A stretch of DNA of 64,000 nucleotides from the NCBI RefSeq assembly GCF_000210055.1, contig NC_021021.1, positions 3,513,790 through 3,577,789 on the forward strand, read 5' to 3'. Both the position numbers and the translations under genes were made by a program. A model generated the notes under the pieces. The model saw only the letters and a program-made list of their open reading frames with translations. It had not been told where the DNA came from and did not search any database. Positions 8,133-16,218 of the stretch are shown here, piece after piece. This DNA is from Gordonibacter pamelaeae 7-10-1-b. GTDB taxonomy: Bacteria > Actinomycetota > Coriobacteriia > Coriobacteriales > Eggerthellaceae. Within the stretch, counting starts at the first letter, position 1. Each line of letters begins with the position of its first letter.

Positions 8133-8911
8133 TGGCGCTCATCGAGCTTTCCCACGCCACGAAGGCGTACTGGACGGACCGCTCGAAGCGCCGGGCGCGC
8201 ATCGTGCTGGACGACGTGGACCTCGCCATCGAGGAGGGCGAGTTCGTGTGCCTCATCGGCCCCTCCGGCTGCGGCAAGACCGTCACTCTGAACCTCATCG
8301 CGGGGTTCGAGCAGCCCACGCGCGGCTCGGTGCGCTACCGCGGCCGCGAGGTGGCGGGCCCCGGCCCCGAGCGTGGGGTGGTCTTCCAGGAGTACAGCCT
8401 GCTGCCGTGGCTCACGGTGCTGGAGAACGTGGTGTTCGCGCTCGACTCATGTGGGGCCCCGCGCGCGGCGCGCCGCGACACGGCGCTTTCGGCTCTGCGC
8501 GCCGTGGGATTGGCCGAGTTCGCCGACCAGCGGCCCAACCTGCTGTCGGGCGGCATGAAGCAGCGCGTGGCCATCGCGCGGCTTCTGGCCATGGACTCGG
8601 ACGTGTTCCTCATGGACGAGCCGTTCTCTGCCCTCGACGAGCAGACGCGCGCCGCCCTCGACGCGAGCCTGTTCCATTTGTGGCGCGAGCGCCGCAAGAC
8701 CGTGGTGTTCATCACCCATAACATCTCGGAGGCGGTGCTGTTGGCATCGCGCATCGTGCTGTACTCCGGCACGCCGGGATCCATCATCGGGCAATGGCGC
8801 GTTCCCGAAGACCTGCCGCGCGATGCGGGCAGCCCCGAGGCCCGGCGGCTCCATGCCGAGATCCGGGACCTCATGCCCGCGAGCGCGTGCTCGTTTGCGG
8901 AGGATGCGTGA
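8132..8911 (+). CDS. ABC transporter ATP-binding protein, NitT/TauT family
   Basis: This 259-residue nucleotide-binding subunit has Walker A GPSGCGKT, Q-loop QEYSLLPWL, signature LLSGGMKQRVAIARLLAM, Walker B VFLMDEPFSALDEQ and switch His ITHNIS. All catalytic motifs are intact. It powers uptake with the permease directly upstream, from which it is translationally coupled by a one-base overlap. The start at 8132 gives MALIELSHATKAY, a standard beginning for this family. The longer upstream extension of the frame is permease shadow. Confidence 0.9.
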   Translation: MALIELSHATKAYWTDRSKRRARIVLDDVDLAIEEGEFVCLIGPSGCGKTVTLNLIAGFEQPTRGSVRYRGREVAGPGPERGVVFQEYSLLPWLTVLENVVFALDSCGAPRAARRDTALSALRAVGLAEFADQRPNLLSGGMKQRVAIARLLAMDSDVFLMDEPFSALDEQTRAALDASLFHLWRERRKTVVFITHNISEAVLLASRIVLYSGTPGSIIGQWRVPEDLPRDAGSPEARRLHAEIRDLMPASACSFAEDA

Positions 8912-8975
8912 TGCGCATATGCCGGGAAAGGGCGGCCGCACGGCCGCACGACGCAAGAAGGAGAGGGAAGCGATC

Positions 8976-10121
8976 ATGAGAACAAGGAAACGCACGGCGA
9001 AGGCGAAGGTGCTGCTGCTCGCCTGCATGGCGGCTCTTACCCTGGGCGTGGCAGGCCTATGGGGCTGCGCCTCGGGCGACGGCCAAGGCGACGCGAAGCA
9101 GGGCGAGGCCCCGGCCTCCGAGAGCCAGGAGGCCTTGGAGCCCGTATCGGTGGCCTACCTGAACAAGGCCGGCTACGAGACCGTCATCGTGGCCGACAAG
9201 AAGGGCTACTTCGATGCCGCGCCCATGGACGTGGAGCTGCTCACCGTGAGCGGCTCGGGCCAGCAGTCCGTCGAGGCGCTCCTCGCAGGCTCCGCCGATA
9301 TCGCGGCCACGGGCCAGGGCCCGGTGGCAGACGCGCTCGGCCAGTACGGCGATGACATCGTGGTGCTCTGCGGCACGAACTGCAACACGAACTCGCAGGT
9401 CATCGTTGCATCGCCGTCAATGACCGGTGATACGGCCATCACGCCCTACGACAAGGCGTCGGACAACAAGGCGGAGGTGAAGGCCTCGTTCGAGGCGGCC
9501 GCCGCCGCGCTCGGCCGCCCCGTGAAGCTGGGCGTGCAGCAAGGAGCCACCACCGAGTCGGCCGTGAAGTCGTGGATGAGCGCCATGGGCGTGTCGGTGA
9601 ACGACTTCGGCACCGAGGGCGACGGCACCGTGACGCTCGTGGACGTGAAGGCCAACACGCTGCCCACGGTGCTGGCCGCCGGCAGCGACATCGACCTGAT
9701 GGCCGCGAGCCAGCCCTACCCGGACACGGCGCTTTCCGCCGCCCCCGGCTCCTACCGCGTAGGCTCCAACGCGGACACGAACTCCTACGACGTGGCGGCG
9801 TACATCACCACGAAGGAGGTCTACGAGAAGGAGGAGGCCTCCCTCAAGGAGTTCGTTAAGGCGCTCGACCAGGCCACCGACTATATGGCTGACAGCGCGA
9901 ACGAGGCCGAGTGCGTGAAGATCTGCGCCGACAGCATGGGCGCGTCCGAGGACACCGTGCGGGCGGCGTTTTCCGTGGCCGACTGGAAGACGGGCATGAC
10001 CGACACCATGCTGGACTCCCTTGCGAAGGCCGTGAAGAAGAAGGGCTACGAGATGACGCCCGACCAGATCAAGGCCGCCTGCCCGCTCATCCCGTGGATG
10101 GACGCGGAGCTGGGCGACTAG
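8976..10121 (+). CDS. Substrate-binding lipoprotein of the NitT/TauT ABC importer
   Basis: This 381-residue exported protein has a basic N-terminus (MRTRKRTAKAK), a hydrophobic core and the lipobox LWGC (Cys31), after which the mature lipoprotein begins with a Gly/Ser/acidic linker. The body matches TauA/NMT1-like binding proteins: VAYLNKAGYETVIVADKKGYF, then LLAGSADIAATGQGP and a hinge region. The start at 8976 follows AAGGAGAGGG. Binding-site residues cannot be assigned to a substrate. Two cysteines in VLCGTNCNTN lie where the ligand cleft is expected and could be of interest if the ligand is a metalloid. The gene completes the importer and ends 97 bp before the DUF1847 gene. Confidence 0.85.
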   Translation: MRTRKRTAKAKVLLLACMAALTLGVAGLWGCASGDGQGDAKQGEAPASESQEALEPVSVAYLNKAGYETVIVADKKGYFDAAPMDVELLTVSGSGQQSVEALLAGSADIAATGQGPVADALGQYGDDIVVLCGTNCNTNSQVIVASPSMTGDTAITPYDKASDNKAEVKASFEAAAAALGRPVKLGVQQGATTESAVKSWMSAMGVSVNDFGTEGDGTVTLVDVKANTLPTVLAAGSDIDLMAASQPYPDTALSAAPGSYRVGSNADTNSYDVAAYITTKEVYEKEEASLKEFVKALDQATDYMADSANEAECVKICADSMGASEDTVRAAFSVADWKTGMTDTMLDSLAKAVKKKGYEMTPDQIKAACPLIPWMDAELGD

Positions 10122-10218
10122 CCAGCAGGCGCTGCGGGAGGGGGTCGGCGGGGGCTTATGCCGCACGGCCCCCTTCGAACTGCGCGCAAGGCGCGAGTCC
10201 GGGGAAAGGACAACGACC

Positions 10219-10890
10219 GTGGACAACGAACATGCAGCGGCCTACGGGCCCTCGTGCGCCGACTGCGGCTCGGGCGGCTGCGCCGACGGGTCGGGGGCGT
10301 ACCCGCCCTTCTGCGCGACGGCGGCGCTCGCCGCGGAGGATCGCGCCGCGCTGCTCGAGCAGTACCGCGACGAGGAGGTCTACCGCATCATGGCCGCCGC
10401 CTCGGACACGGCGCGCCTCGCGTTCGACGAGCACTGGTGCCGCGTGGAGGAGACCATGGAGTACGCCCGCCGCACCGGCGCGCGGAAGCTCGGCATCGCC
10501 GTGTGCTCCGGCCTGCTGGGGGAGGGGCGCACGCTCGCGCGCATCCTGCGCGCCAACGGCTTCGACGTGTACGGCATGGCCTGCAAGGTGGGTTCGCTCA
10601 CGCGCGCCGAGCTCGGCGTCGCCGACAGCTGCTGCGACTACGGCGCGGTGTCGTGCGACCCGCTGCTGCAGGCGCGGCTGCTGAACGAGGCCGGCACCGA
10701 CCTCAACATCGTCATGGGCCTGTGCGTGGGCCACGACATCCTGTTCGCGCAACGCTCCGCCGCCCCCTGCACCACGCTCGTGGTGAAGGACCGCGCCCTC
10801 GTGCACAACCCGGTGGCGGCGCTGCACGCGGCCTGCGGCCCCTCGCCCTACAACCGCATGCTCAAGCAGCACCCCGCCTGGCGGGCCTGA
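10219..10890 (+). CDS. DUF1847 Cys-rich metal-binding-like protein
   Basis: This 223-residue protein starts at a GTG after GGGGAAAGGA. The N-terminus carries a cysteine cluster (CADCGSGGC, then YPPFC). Further paired cysteines occur in VADSCCDYGAVSC and GLCVGHD. The order matches DUF1847 proteins, whose function is unknown but which are regarded as metal-binding. It is the last gene of the metalloid operon and converges with the EAL gene, with 6 bp between stops. A thiol-rich partner fits a pathway for arsenic or another soft metal. It could be a cytosolic carrier, a reductase or an enzyme; nothing in the sequence decides this. Confidence 0.72.
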   Translation: MDNEHAAAYGPSCADCGSGGCADGSGAYPPFCATAALAAEDRAALLEQYRDEEVYRIMAAASDTARLAFDEHWCRVEETMEYARRTGARKLGIAVCSGLLGEGRTLARILRANGFDVYGMACKVGSLTRAELGVADSCCDYGAVSCDPLLQARLLNEAGTDLNIVMGLCVGHDILFAQRSAAPCTTLVVKDRALVHNPVAALHAACGPSPYNRMLKQHPAWRA

Positions 10891-10896
10891 CGGGCG

Positions 10897-12855
10897 CTAT
10901 TCCTCGCCGCGCCCCTCGCTTGCGGCGATGGCTGCGGCGGCCTCTTCGGGCGGCAGGGGGCGCGAGAACAGGTAGCCCTGCATAAGGTCGCAGCCGCACC
11001 GGCCCAGGAAGGCCCGCTGCTCCGGTGTCTCCACCCCTTCGGAGAGCGCCTGCGTGCCCAGCACGCCGAACCCGGAGGCCAGAAGCGCGAAGAACTCCAC
11101 CAGATGCTCGTCCTCCGTCACGGACCGCAGGATGCTCTTGTCCAGCTTCACCACGTCGAACGGCAGCTCCAGCAGCGTGGACAGGTTCGAGTACCCCGTG
11201 CCGAAGTCGTCCAGGTAGAAGCGCACGCCCTGTGCGTGCATCTTCTCCATGAAGGCCCGCACGGCCTCGGGGTTCGCGATGATGGCGCTCTCCGTCACTT
11301 CCACGCGCAGGCACGACGCCGGTATGCCGTGGCGCGCCACCACGGCCAGCACCGATTCGGCCAGGTCGTCCTGTATGAACTGCACGGCCGAGAAGTTCAC
11401 CGACACGCCGTGGAACGTCGTGCTCGGGTGGGCGTCCCGGTAGGAGCGCACGAACGCGCAGGCGCGTTCCAGCATGAACCGCGTGACGTCTGATATGACG
11501 CCGATCTGCTCGGCGATGGGGATGAACTCGTCGGGCGGGATAGGGCCCAGCTCGTCGTCGGTCAGGCGGCAGAGCGCCTCGGCCGCCACGAACCGCCGAG
11601 CGCTCTCGGACCAGATGGGCTGCAGGTTCAGGGTGAAGCCGTCCTGCTCGGCCGCGCGGCGCACCACGTCGGCGATGGCGTTGCGACGGTGGATGGCCCC
11701 CATCATCTCCGGCGTGCAGACGCAGGGGGTGTTTGGCTCCAGCTTCCTCGACTCCACCGTGGCGTATTCCAGGGCGGCAACCACGTCGCCGGGCGTGCGC
11801 GCGATGGCGGGATAGCTCACGGCGCCGATGGCCGCGCCCACCGTGCAGGAGTGCCCCCCGATGCGCCACGGCTCTTCAAGGCGCTTTTGCAGCGGGGCGA
11901 TCAGGGTGGCCGTCGCGGCGGCCTCGTCGTGGTTCCCGCCTGCGCCGTCGCAGCTTGCGATCAGGGCGAACTGGTCGCCGCTGTAGCGGTAGAGCCGCGC
12001 CTCGCCGACAGTGCCCAGGTACGCGGCGAACTCGCGCAGGAACCGGTCGCCGTTCTCGTGGCCGAACTTGTCGTTGATGAACTTGAAGTTGGACAGCGAA
12101 ACGAGCACGGCCGTGAACGGCTGCCCCTTCTCGTCCATGAGCGAGACCATGGACAGGAACTCCTGGCGGTTGGAGGCGCCGGTGAGCTGGTCGACCGACA
12201 GGCGCTTGTTCTGCAGGTACAGGTAGATGGTGAGCAGCGAGCACGCGGCCGCCGACCCCGACAGCAGATAGGTTGGGAACAGCTGCTGCACGGCTATCAC
12301 GCCCACGGCGATGAGCGGGAACACGGCCAGGATGCGCTTGATGACGGGGTCGATGGGCGCCCGCGTGAACACCACGAGCGCGAAACAGGCCACGCAGTAG
12401 AAGTAGAACACCAGGTAGGTGGCTATAATGAGCGGCCCCTGCATGTAGACGCCCGCCGCGTCGAAGGAGAACAGGCAGCCGGTGGGGACGTTCGCCAGCA
12501 CCAGCAGGAAGTACGCCGCGCACGGCACGCCGCTCGCCAGGACGAAGGCCCGCCCGACCGGCCGCGCCTCGCCCACAACGGCCACGGCGTAGTAGAAGTA
12601 CACGGTGCCCAGAAGCGGCGTGAGCACGAAGTAGCAGAGGGTCACGAGGTAGGTGAGCGGCAGCAGCTCCAGCGGCGCATAGGCGATCATGAGCGTCGAG
12701 GCCAGGTTCGTGCCGATAGCCCCCAGTGTGGTGGCCAGGCAGAGCCGGAACACCCGGTTCTTCGGCGACGGCACCGCATGGCTCTGGCGCGAGTACACGG
12801 AGATGACGAGCACGATGATGAAGGCGATGACCTCAGCCGATACGTTCCATCCCAT
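10897..12855 (-). CDS. Membrane GGDEF/EAL protein (c-di-GMP phosphodiesterase, degenerate cyclase)
   Basis: An N-terminal integral-membrane region of about seven to eight hydrophobic segments (residues about 1-215) is followed by a GGDEF-type domain and a C-terminal EAL domain. The cyclase signature reads SGDQF instead of GGDEF, so cyclase activity is doubtful. It may bind GTP and regulate the EAL domain. EAL motifs are intact: AAEALCRL, VNFSAVQF, VEVTESAI, DDFGTGYSNL, KLDKS and EGVETPEQ, so c-di-GMP hydrolysis is likely. I take the start at MGWNVSAEV (12855). An in-frame upstream ATG at 12909 would add 18 polar residues. It may sense a membrane or lipid signal. It is convergent with the metalloid operon. 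Confidence 0.82.
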   Translation of the reverse strand: MGWNVSAEVIAFIIVLVISVYSRQSHAVPSPKNRVFRLCLATTLGAIGTNLASTLMIAYAPLELLPLTYLVTLCYFVLTPLLGTVYFYYAVAVVGEARPVGRAFVLASGVPCAAYFLLVLANVPTGCLFSFDAAGVYMQGPLIIATYLVFYFYCVACFALVVFTRAPIDPVIKRILAVFPLIAVGVIAVQQLFPTYLLSGSAAACSLLTIYLYLQNKRLSVDQLTGASNRQEFLSMVSLMDEKGQPFTAVLVSLSNFKFINDKFGHENGDRFLREFAAYLGTVGEARLYRYSGDQFALIASCDGAGGNHDEAAATATLIAPLQKRLEEPWRIGGHSCTVGAAIGAVSYPAIARTPGDVVAALEYATVESRKLEPNTPCVCTPEMMGAIHRRNAIADVVRRAAEQDGFTLNLQPIWSESARRFVAAEALCRLTDDELGPIPPDEFIPIAEQIGVISDVTRFMLERACAFVRSYRDAHPSTTFHGVSVNFSAVQFIQDDLAESVLAVVARHGIPASCLRVEVTESAIIANPEAVRAFMEKMHAQGVRFYLDDFGTGYSNLSTLLELPFDVVKLDKSILRSVTEDEHLVEFFALLASGFGVLGTQALSEGVETPEQRAFLGRCGCDLMQGYLFSRPLPPEEAAAAIAASEGRGEE

Positions 12856-13184
12856 GTCGTTCGCCCATCCTCGTCTCCCGGCGCCCGCCGAGAGGGCCGC
12901 ATCCCGCAACCCCCTGTCTTATTGTAACGTCTCGTCCCCGCTCCGCCCCGCACAATTCATTCTTGAACTTCCCCTGAACGCCGTCGGCGCAGGTCCTCCG
13001 TTCCCGCAGGTCCTCCCCGGGCGCCTCCTTTCCCGCATGGCGGGCATGGCCGGCATCGCTCGCCGAGCGGTGGTGTAGCGCTCCGGCGCCCCTTTTGGCA
13101 GAAAACGGCCGGTTTGGCAATCTCCGCGCCCCTTAACGTGCGAGCGGGGCGGCCCTTTCCCTGCGGTCCTCAAGGTTTTCCCTG

Positions 13185-13664
13185 TTCGGAGCATTCTGCG
13201 CAGCACGGTCTGCGCCGGGGAGTGCCATAGGCGACCATGGCGTTCCGTACCTGACTTGGGAATGCGCGGAGGGAGGTCTCCTGCATAGCCCTAACGCGCT
13301 GGTGTTCGGCCACCATCTGCAGGACGGGACTATGTTCTCCAAGCTCGGCGGCTTCATCGACGTCGCCTACCTGGACGAGCACACGCCGATACAGATCCAA
13401 ACCCCAACTGAGAAGGCTAGCTTGACCGTCCTGGCGGTAGACAGGGTCAACGCCAACCGCGAGACCGCGAGGCTCGAGTTTGACACAGCCTCAGACCACG
13501 CCACATGGCTGGCAAGCGTCACGGCCGCATCCGACCGTAACTTGAGCTCTGCCGGATTCGACTTCGGTTCAGTCGAGAACGTAGTTACGCTCTGCACCTG
13601 CAGCTACTCGACATGGGGAAACGAGAGGACGCTCCTTTACTGCAAGATCGAAATGGTTCCCTGA
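13185..13664 (+). pseudogene. Class B sortase, N-terminally truncated remnant
   Basis: The frame shows the catalytic His motif VFGHHLQDGTMF, and at the end TLCTCSYSTWGNERTLLY with the catalytic Cys and Arg of sortase B. The N-terminal membrane anchor and first strands are missing. The open frame extends upstream of the GTG at 13302 to about 13185 (PYLTWECAEGGLLHSPNAL) without any start that would restore the domain. A complete sortase B lies at 54772-55464, so this may be debris of an older conjugative element. A good terminator follows at 13757. Confidence 0.6.
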
Positions 13665-13992
13665 TTAGCCATCCCGAAATCGCGCCACGTTCGATTCGCA
13701 GTTTGCGCACCAACTAAGCGCATCTCTGCCCATCATTGGTCAGCGCTAAACAGGCGGAGAGAAGGGCGAAACCCGCCCTTCTCGACCGTTTTTTTAGGGT
13801 ATGTAAAAACTGGTTTGAATTGTTGGGCAGCTGGTTGAAAGATTTACCAACGCTTTGTCGAACCATTGGTTGGAAATCGCTGTGATTCCCATGGCTGCCC
13901 CGTACGTTGTAGCGAAAAAGCTGCGCGGTAACGTAAGGAAAGTGTCGCATGTCCGACCATCGGAACACGGCACATTCCCCAAAAAGCAAGTG
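13665..13992. other. Intergenic stretch holding a terminator and one palindromic motif arm
   Basis: No coding frame is convincing here. The stretch holds a factor-independent terminator (13757-13796) and the start of a 33-bp palindromic motif that overlaps the stop of the next gene. Confidence 0.5.
13757..13796 (+). terminator. Rho-independent terminator
   Basis: Arms GAGAAGGGC and GCCCTTCTC enclose a short AAACC-type loop and are followed within a few bases by a run of seven T. It lies 93 bp after the sortase remnant. Confidence 0.8.
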
Positions 13993-14008
13993 CTATTGAT
14001 TTTGGGGA
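13976..14008. repeat. Palindromic motif TCCCCAAAA-N15-TTTTGGGGA, copy 1
   Basis: Perfect 9-bp inverted arms with a 15-nt spacer overlap the stop codon of the DUF4143 ATPase gene. An identical-arm, identical-spacing copy lies upstream of the same gene (15239-15271), while the spacers differ in sequence. Confidence 0.7.
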
Positions 14009-15222
14009 TTCGAACCGCACAGCCAATCGGCGGCGTCGACAATCCGAATGCCTTCGTACTGGTATTCGGGCTGGTACGTTCGGGCAATCAGGATCTTCGG
14101 GTAGGCGTCCCTTACCGCTAGCAGGGGGGCCACCTCTCGTTCAAACGTTCGCTCCTCGGATATGCTGTTCGCAACCTGGATGTAGAGCTTCTCGCCCTGC
14201 TTGATGGCGACGAAGTCTATTTCCTTCTTGTACAGCACGCCGACATACACCTCGTAGCCGCGCCGCAGGAGCTCTATGGCGACGATGTTCTCCAGCACTC
14301 GGCCATAGTCCATGTTCTTGGTGCCGAGGCGGGCGAACCTAAACGACTGGTCGACAAGGTAGTATTTGTCCTCCGACCTCAAGTACCTCTTTCCGCGGAT
14401 ATCGTATCGGCGGATTCTGTAGAAAGCGAACGCCTTGCATAGCGCGTCTACGTACTTGCCGATCGTCTTGTGGTCGGCCTTCGTCCTGTTCGATTCGAGC
14501 GTGTCGGCAATCGACCGGATGGATGTGAGGTTCCCGACGTTATCCATGAGGTAGTCGATGAGCGCATGGAGCAGCTGCTCGTTCTTCAGCTTGTACTTGC
14601 TCACGATATCCCTCACCACCAGGGCGTTCAGGACTTCGGAGTCGATATAGCGCCTTCTTTGCTCCTCGGTCCTGTACATGTACGATCCCGCCATGCCCCC
14701 ATCCGAGATGTAGCTGGTCAGGCTGTCGTAGATGTTCTGGGACGGGTAGTATGCGAGGTACTCCCCGAAGGAGAACGGATAGACGGGGATCTCGTATGTC
14801 CTGCCCACGAACAGGGTTGCCAGGTCACTGCTTTGCAGGAAGGCGTTCGAGCCGGTAACGAATATGCTGTACTTCTCCCTGGCATGCAGGCTGTTTATCG
14901 CCTTCTCGAAGGACCTGCACATCTGTACCTCGTCGATGAAAAGGTAGTTCTGCCGGCCGGGCTCGTAGCGCTCCTCCACGTATGCCTCCATGGAGCGGTA
15001 ATCTATGATGTCCTCGAAGTCCGTGAGGTTGTAGTTGATGCGGATGATGTTCGCATCGGGCTGTCGCCCGGAGATCTTCTGCGCCAGGGCCTCCAGAAGC
15101 TTTGACTTGCCCGACCTGCGAACGCCGGTGATGACTTTGATGTCCGGCGTATCGGCAAGCTCCAACATCTCCGAAAGGTACGCCGTTCGTTCAATAAGCT
15201 TCACAGGTATCCTCCTCAACAA
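13993..15222 (-). CDS. AAA-type ATPase with DUF4143 C-terminal domain
   Basis: This 409-residue protein has Walker A GVRRSGKSKLLE (about 33-44), Walker B QNYLFIDEVQ (about 90-99) and sensor region IFVTGSNAFLQS. The C-terminal part matches DUF4143, an uncharacterised domain with nuclease-like core residues (VYVGVLYKKEIDFVAIKQGEKLYIQVA: D, E and Q in a PD-(D/E)xK-like order). Such ATPases are common in bacterial and archaeal genomes, with no clear role; some are linked to mobile DNA. The start lies just after AGGAGG on the minus strand. It stands alone and is flanked on both sides by the TCCCCAAAA palindromic motif. Confidence 0.8.
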   Translation of the reverse strand: MLRRIPVKLIERTAYLSEMLELADTPDIKVITGVRRSGKSKLLEALAQKISGRQPDANIIRINYNLTDFEDIIDYRSMEAYVEERYEPGRQNYLFIDEVQMCRSFEKAINSLHAREKYSIFVTGSNAFLQSSDLATLFVGRTYEIPVYPFSFGEYLAYYPSQNIYDSLTSYISDGGMAGSYMYRTEEQRRRYIDSEVLNALVVRDIVSKYKLKNEQLLHALIDYLMDNVGNLTSIRSIADTLESNRTKADHKTIGKYVDALCKAFAFYRIRRYDIRGKRYLRSEDKYYLVDQSFRFARLGTKNMDYGRVLENIVAIELLRRGYEVYVGVLYKKEIDFVAIKQGEKLYIQVANSISEERTFEREVAPLLAVRDAYPKILIARTYQPEYQYEGIRIVDAADWLCGSNPQNQ

Positions 15223-15238
15223 CGTATGTTGTGTTTAT

Positions 15239-15271
15239 TCCCCAAAATTGAATTATATTACGTTTTGGGGA
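15239..15271. repeat. Palindromic motif TCCCCAAAA-N15-TTTTGGGGA, copy 2
   Basis: Same 9-bp arms and 15-nt spacing as the copy at 13976. It lies 17-49 bp upstream of the ATPase start, where an operator would be. The spacer is AT-rich (TTGAATTATATTACG) and may hold part of the promoter. Confidence 0.7.
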
Positions 15272-15575
15272 TTTGTGTATTCTACAACTGCATGCAATGA
15301 CGAAAACAGTGTATGGATGGCCGCTGCAAACGCCTAGGGTCTTGGAGGCCCTTCGGATCCCGATTGTGGGTGGTTCTACCGGGCGGACGCCGACGGTTCC
15401 AGGGCGATTGCTGGGAGCCGAGGCAGGTGAGATCGAGGGCTTCCATTACGGGACTGAGCCATTGCGGTATGCAACGTGTCATAGTTATCACCTCTATCAC
15501 TGATATGGTGATAACCATTGTGTTTTTGGCACGGTTCGATTGCGGTGCCGACGGCCCCGCGACGCGGGAGCCGGC
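15272..15575. other. Intergenic stretch with one inverted repeat
   Basis: No convincing gene lies here. Arms GTTATCACC (15484-15492) and GGTGATAAC (15507-15515) form a hairpin with a palindromic core. It could be an operator, or the end of the mobilisation operon. Short frames through it are low in quality. Confidence 0.45.
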
Positions 15576-15656
15576 TCACATGAATCTGAACACGGCCTTG
15601 ATGAGCCACCTGCAGAAGCCACCAATGGCTCCGAAAATCACCCTAATCGTCTTCAT
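15576..15656 (-). CDS. 26-residue hydrophobic peptide
   Basis: A short frame beginning MKTIRVIFGAIGGFCRW overlaps the last 14 bases of the upstream gene and ends at 15576. It has a basic start and a single hydrophobic stretch, like small membrane peptides at the end of mobilisation operons. Support is only position, coupling and composition. Confidence 0.35.
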   Translation of the reverse strand: MKTIRVIFGAIGGFCRWLIKAVFRFM

Positions 15657-16218
15657 GGTCCATCCAACCTTCCTCTTCGCCTTCAACCTCGATTTGCCGC
15701 AGGGGCTGCAGCTCCCTGGCCCATGCCAACGACTCCCAGTTGGAGCCGGCAAGGGCAGCGGCCGCCTCATCGTCCATGGTCGGGTCCGCCGCTTTCAGCG
15801 CCTCGACCACGCCCTGCAGTTTGCTCGCCAGGGACGGGCCGCCTCCGTCGGAGAGCAGCAACGCGGATGCGCCGTCCAAGCGCATGACGTCCACCAGCCC
15901 TTCTCCCATCCGGACGAGCATGCGGTCCCCGTCGACAAGAACCTGCTCGACTTCTTTCAACTCGGCCTCCTCCGCGAGGAGGAAGCGCCAGCCCATGGAC
16001 CTTCGCCCTACGGGAACCACGCCGTCGTCCAGGTCTTCCTTGAACCTCGGGTCTGCATCGTAGAAGTGGGCTTGCAGCCACAATCCCTTCTCAAGGCGGT
16101 CGAACCGGACCTCGTAATCCGCCAGCATGCAGCCGTCACCGAACGGCTGCGCGGGCGTGTACGAGTCCGTGTCGAAGACGTCCAGCCGCCCGCTTCTGTA
16201 CTTAACCTGAACCCTCAT
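15643..16218 (-). CDS. Hypothetical protein of the mobilisation operon
   Basis: This 191-residue acidic protein (MRVQVKYRSGRLDVFDTD) was not assigned to a family. Its start overlaps the relaxase stop (ATGA), so it is co-translated with the relaxase. The sequence is mixed alpha/beta with many Glu/Asp in the last 60 residues, with no membrane segment and no cysteine cluster. It probably has an accessory role in DNA processing or regulation of the element, judged only from its position. Confidence 0.6.
   Translation of the reverse strand: MRVQVKYRSGRLDVFDTDSYTPAQPFGDGCMLADYEVRFDRLEKGLWLQAHFYDADPRFKEDLDDGVVPVGRRSMGWRFLLAEEAELKEVEQVLVDGDRMLVRMGEGLVDVMRLDGASALLLSDGGGPSLASKLQGVVEALKAADPTMDDEAAAALAGSNWESLAWARELQPLRQIEVEGEEEGWMDHEDD

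Noticed and set aside
14000-14016. A tRNA T-arm-like sequence (GGTTCGAATCC on the minus strand)
   Set aside because: It lies inside the C-terminal codons of the DUF4143 ATPase, and no matching stems, anticodon arm or acceptor could be built around it.
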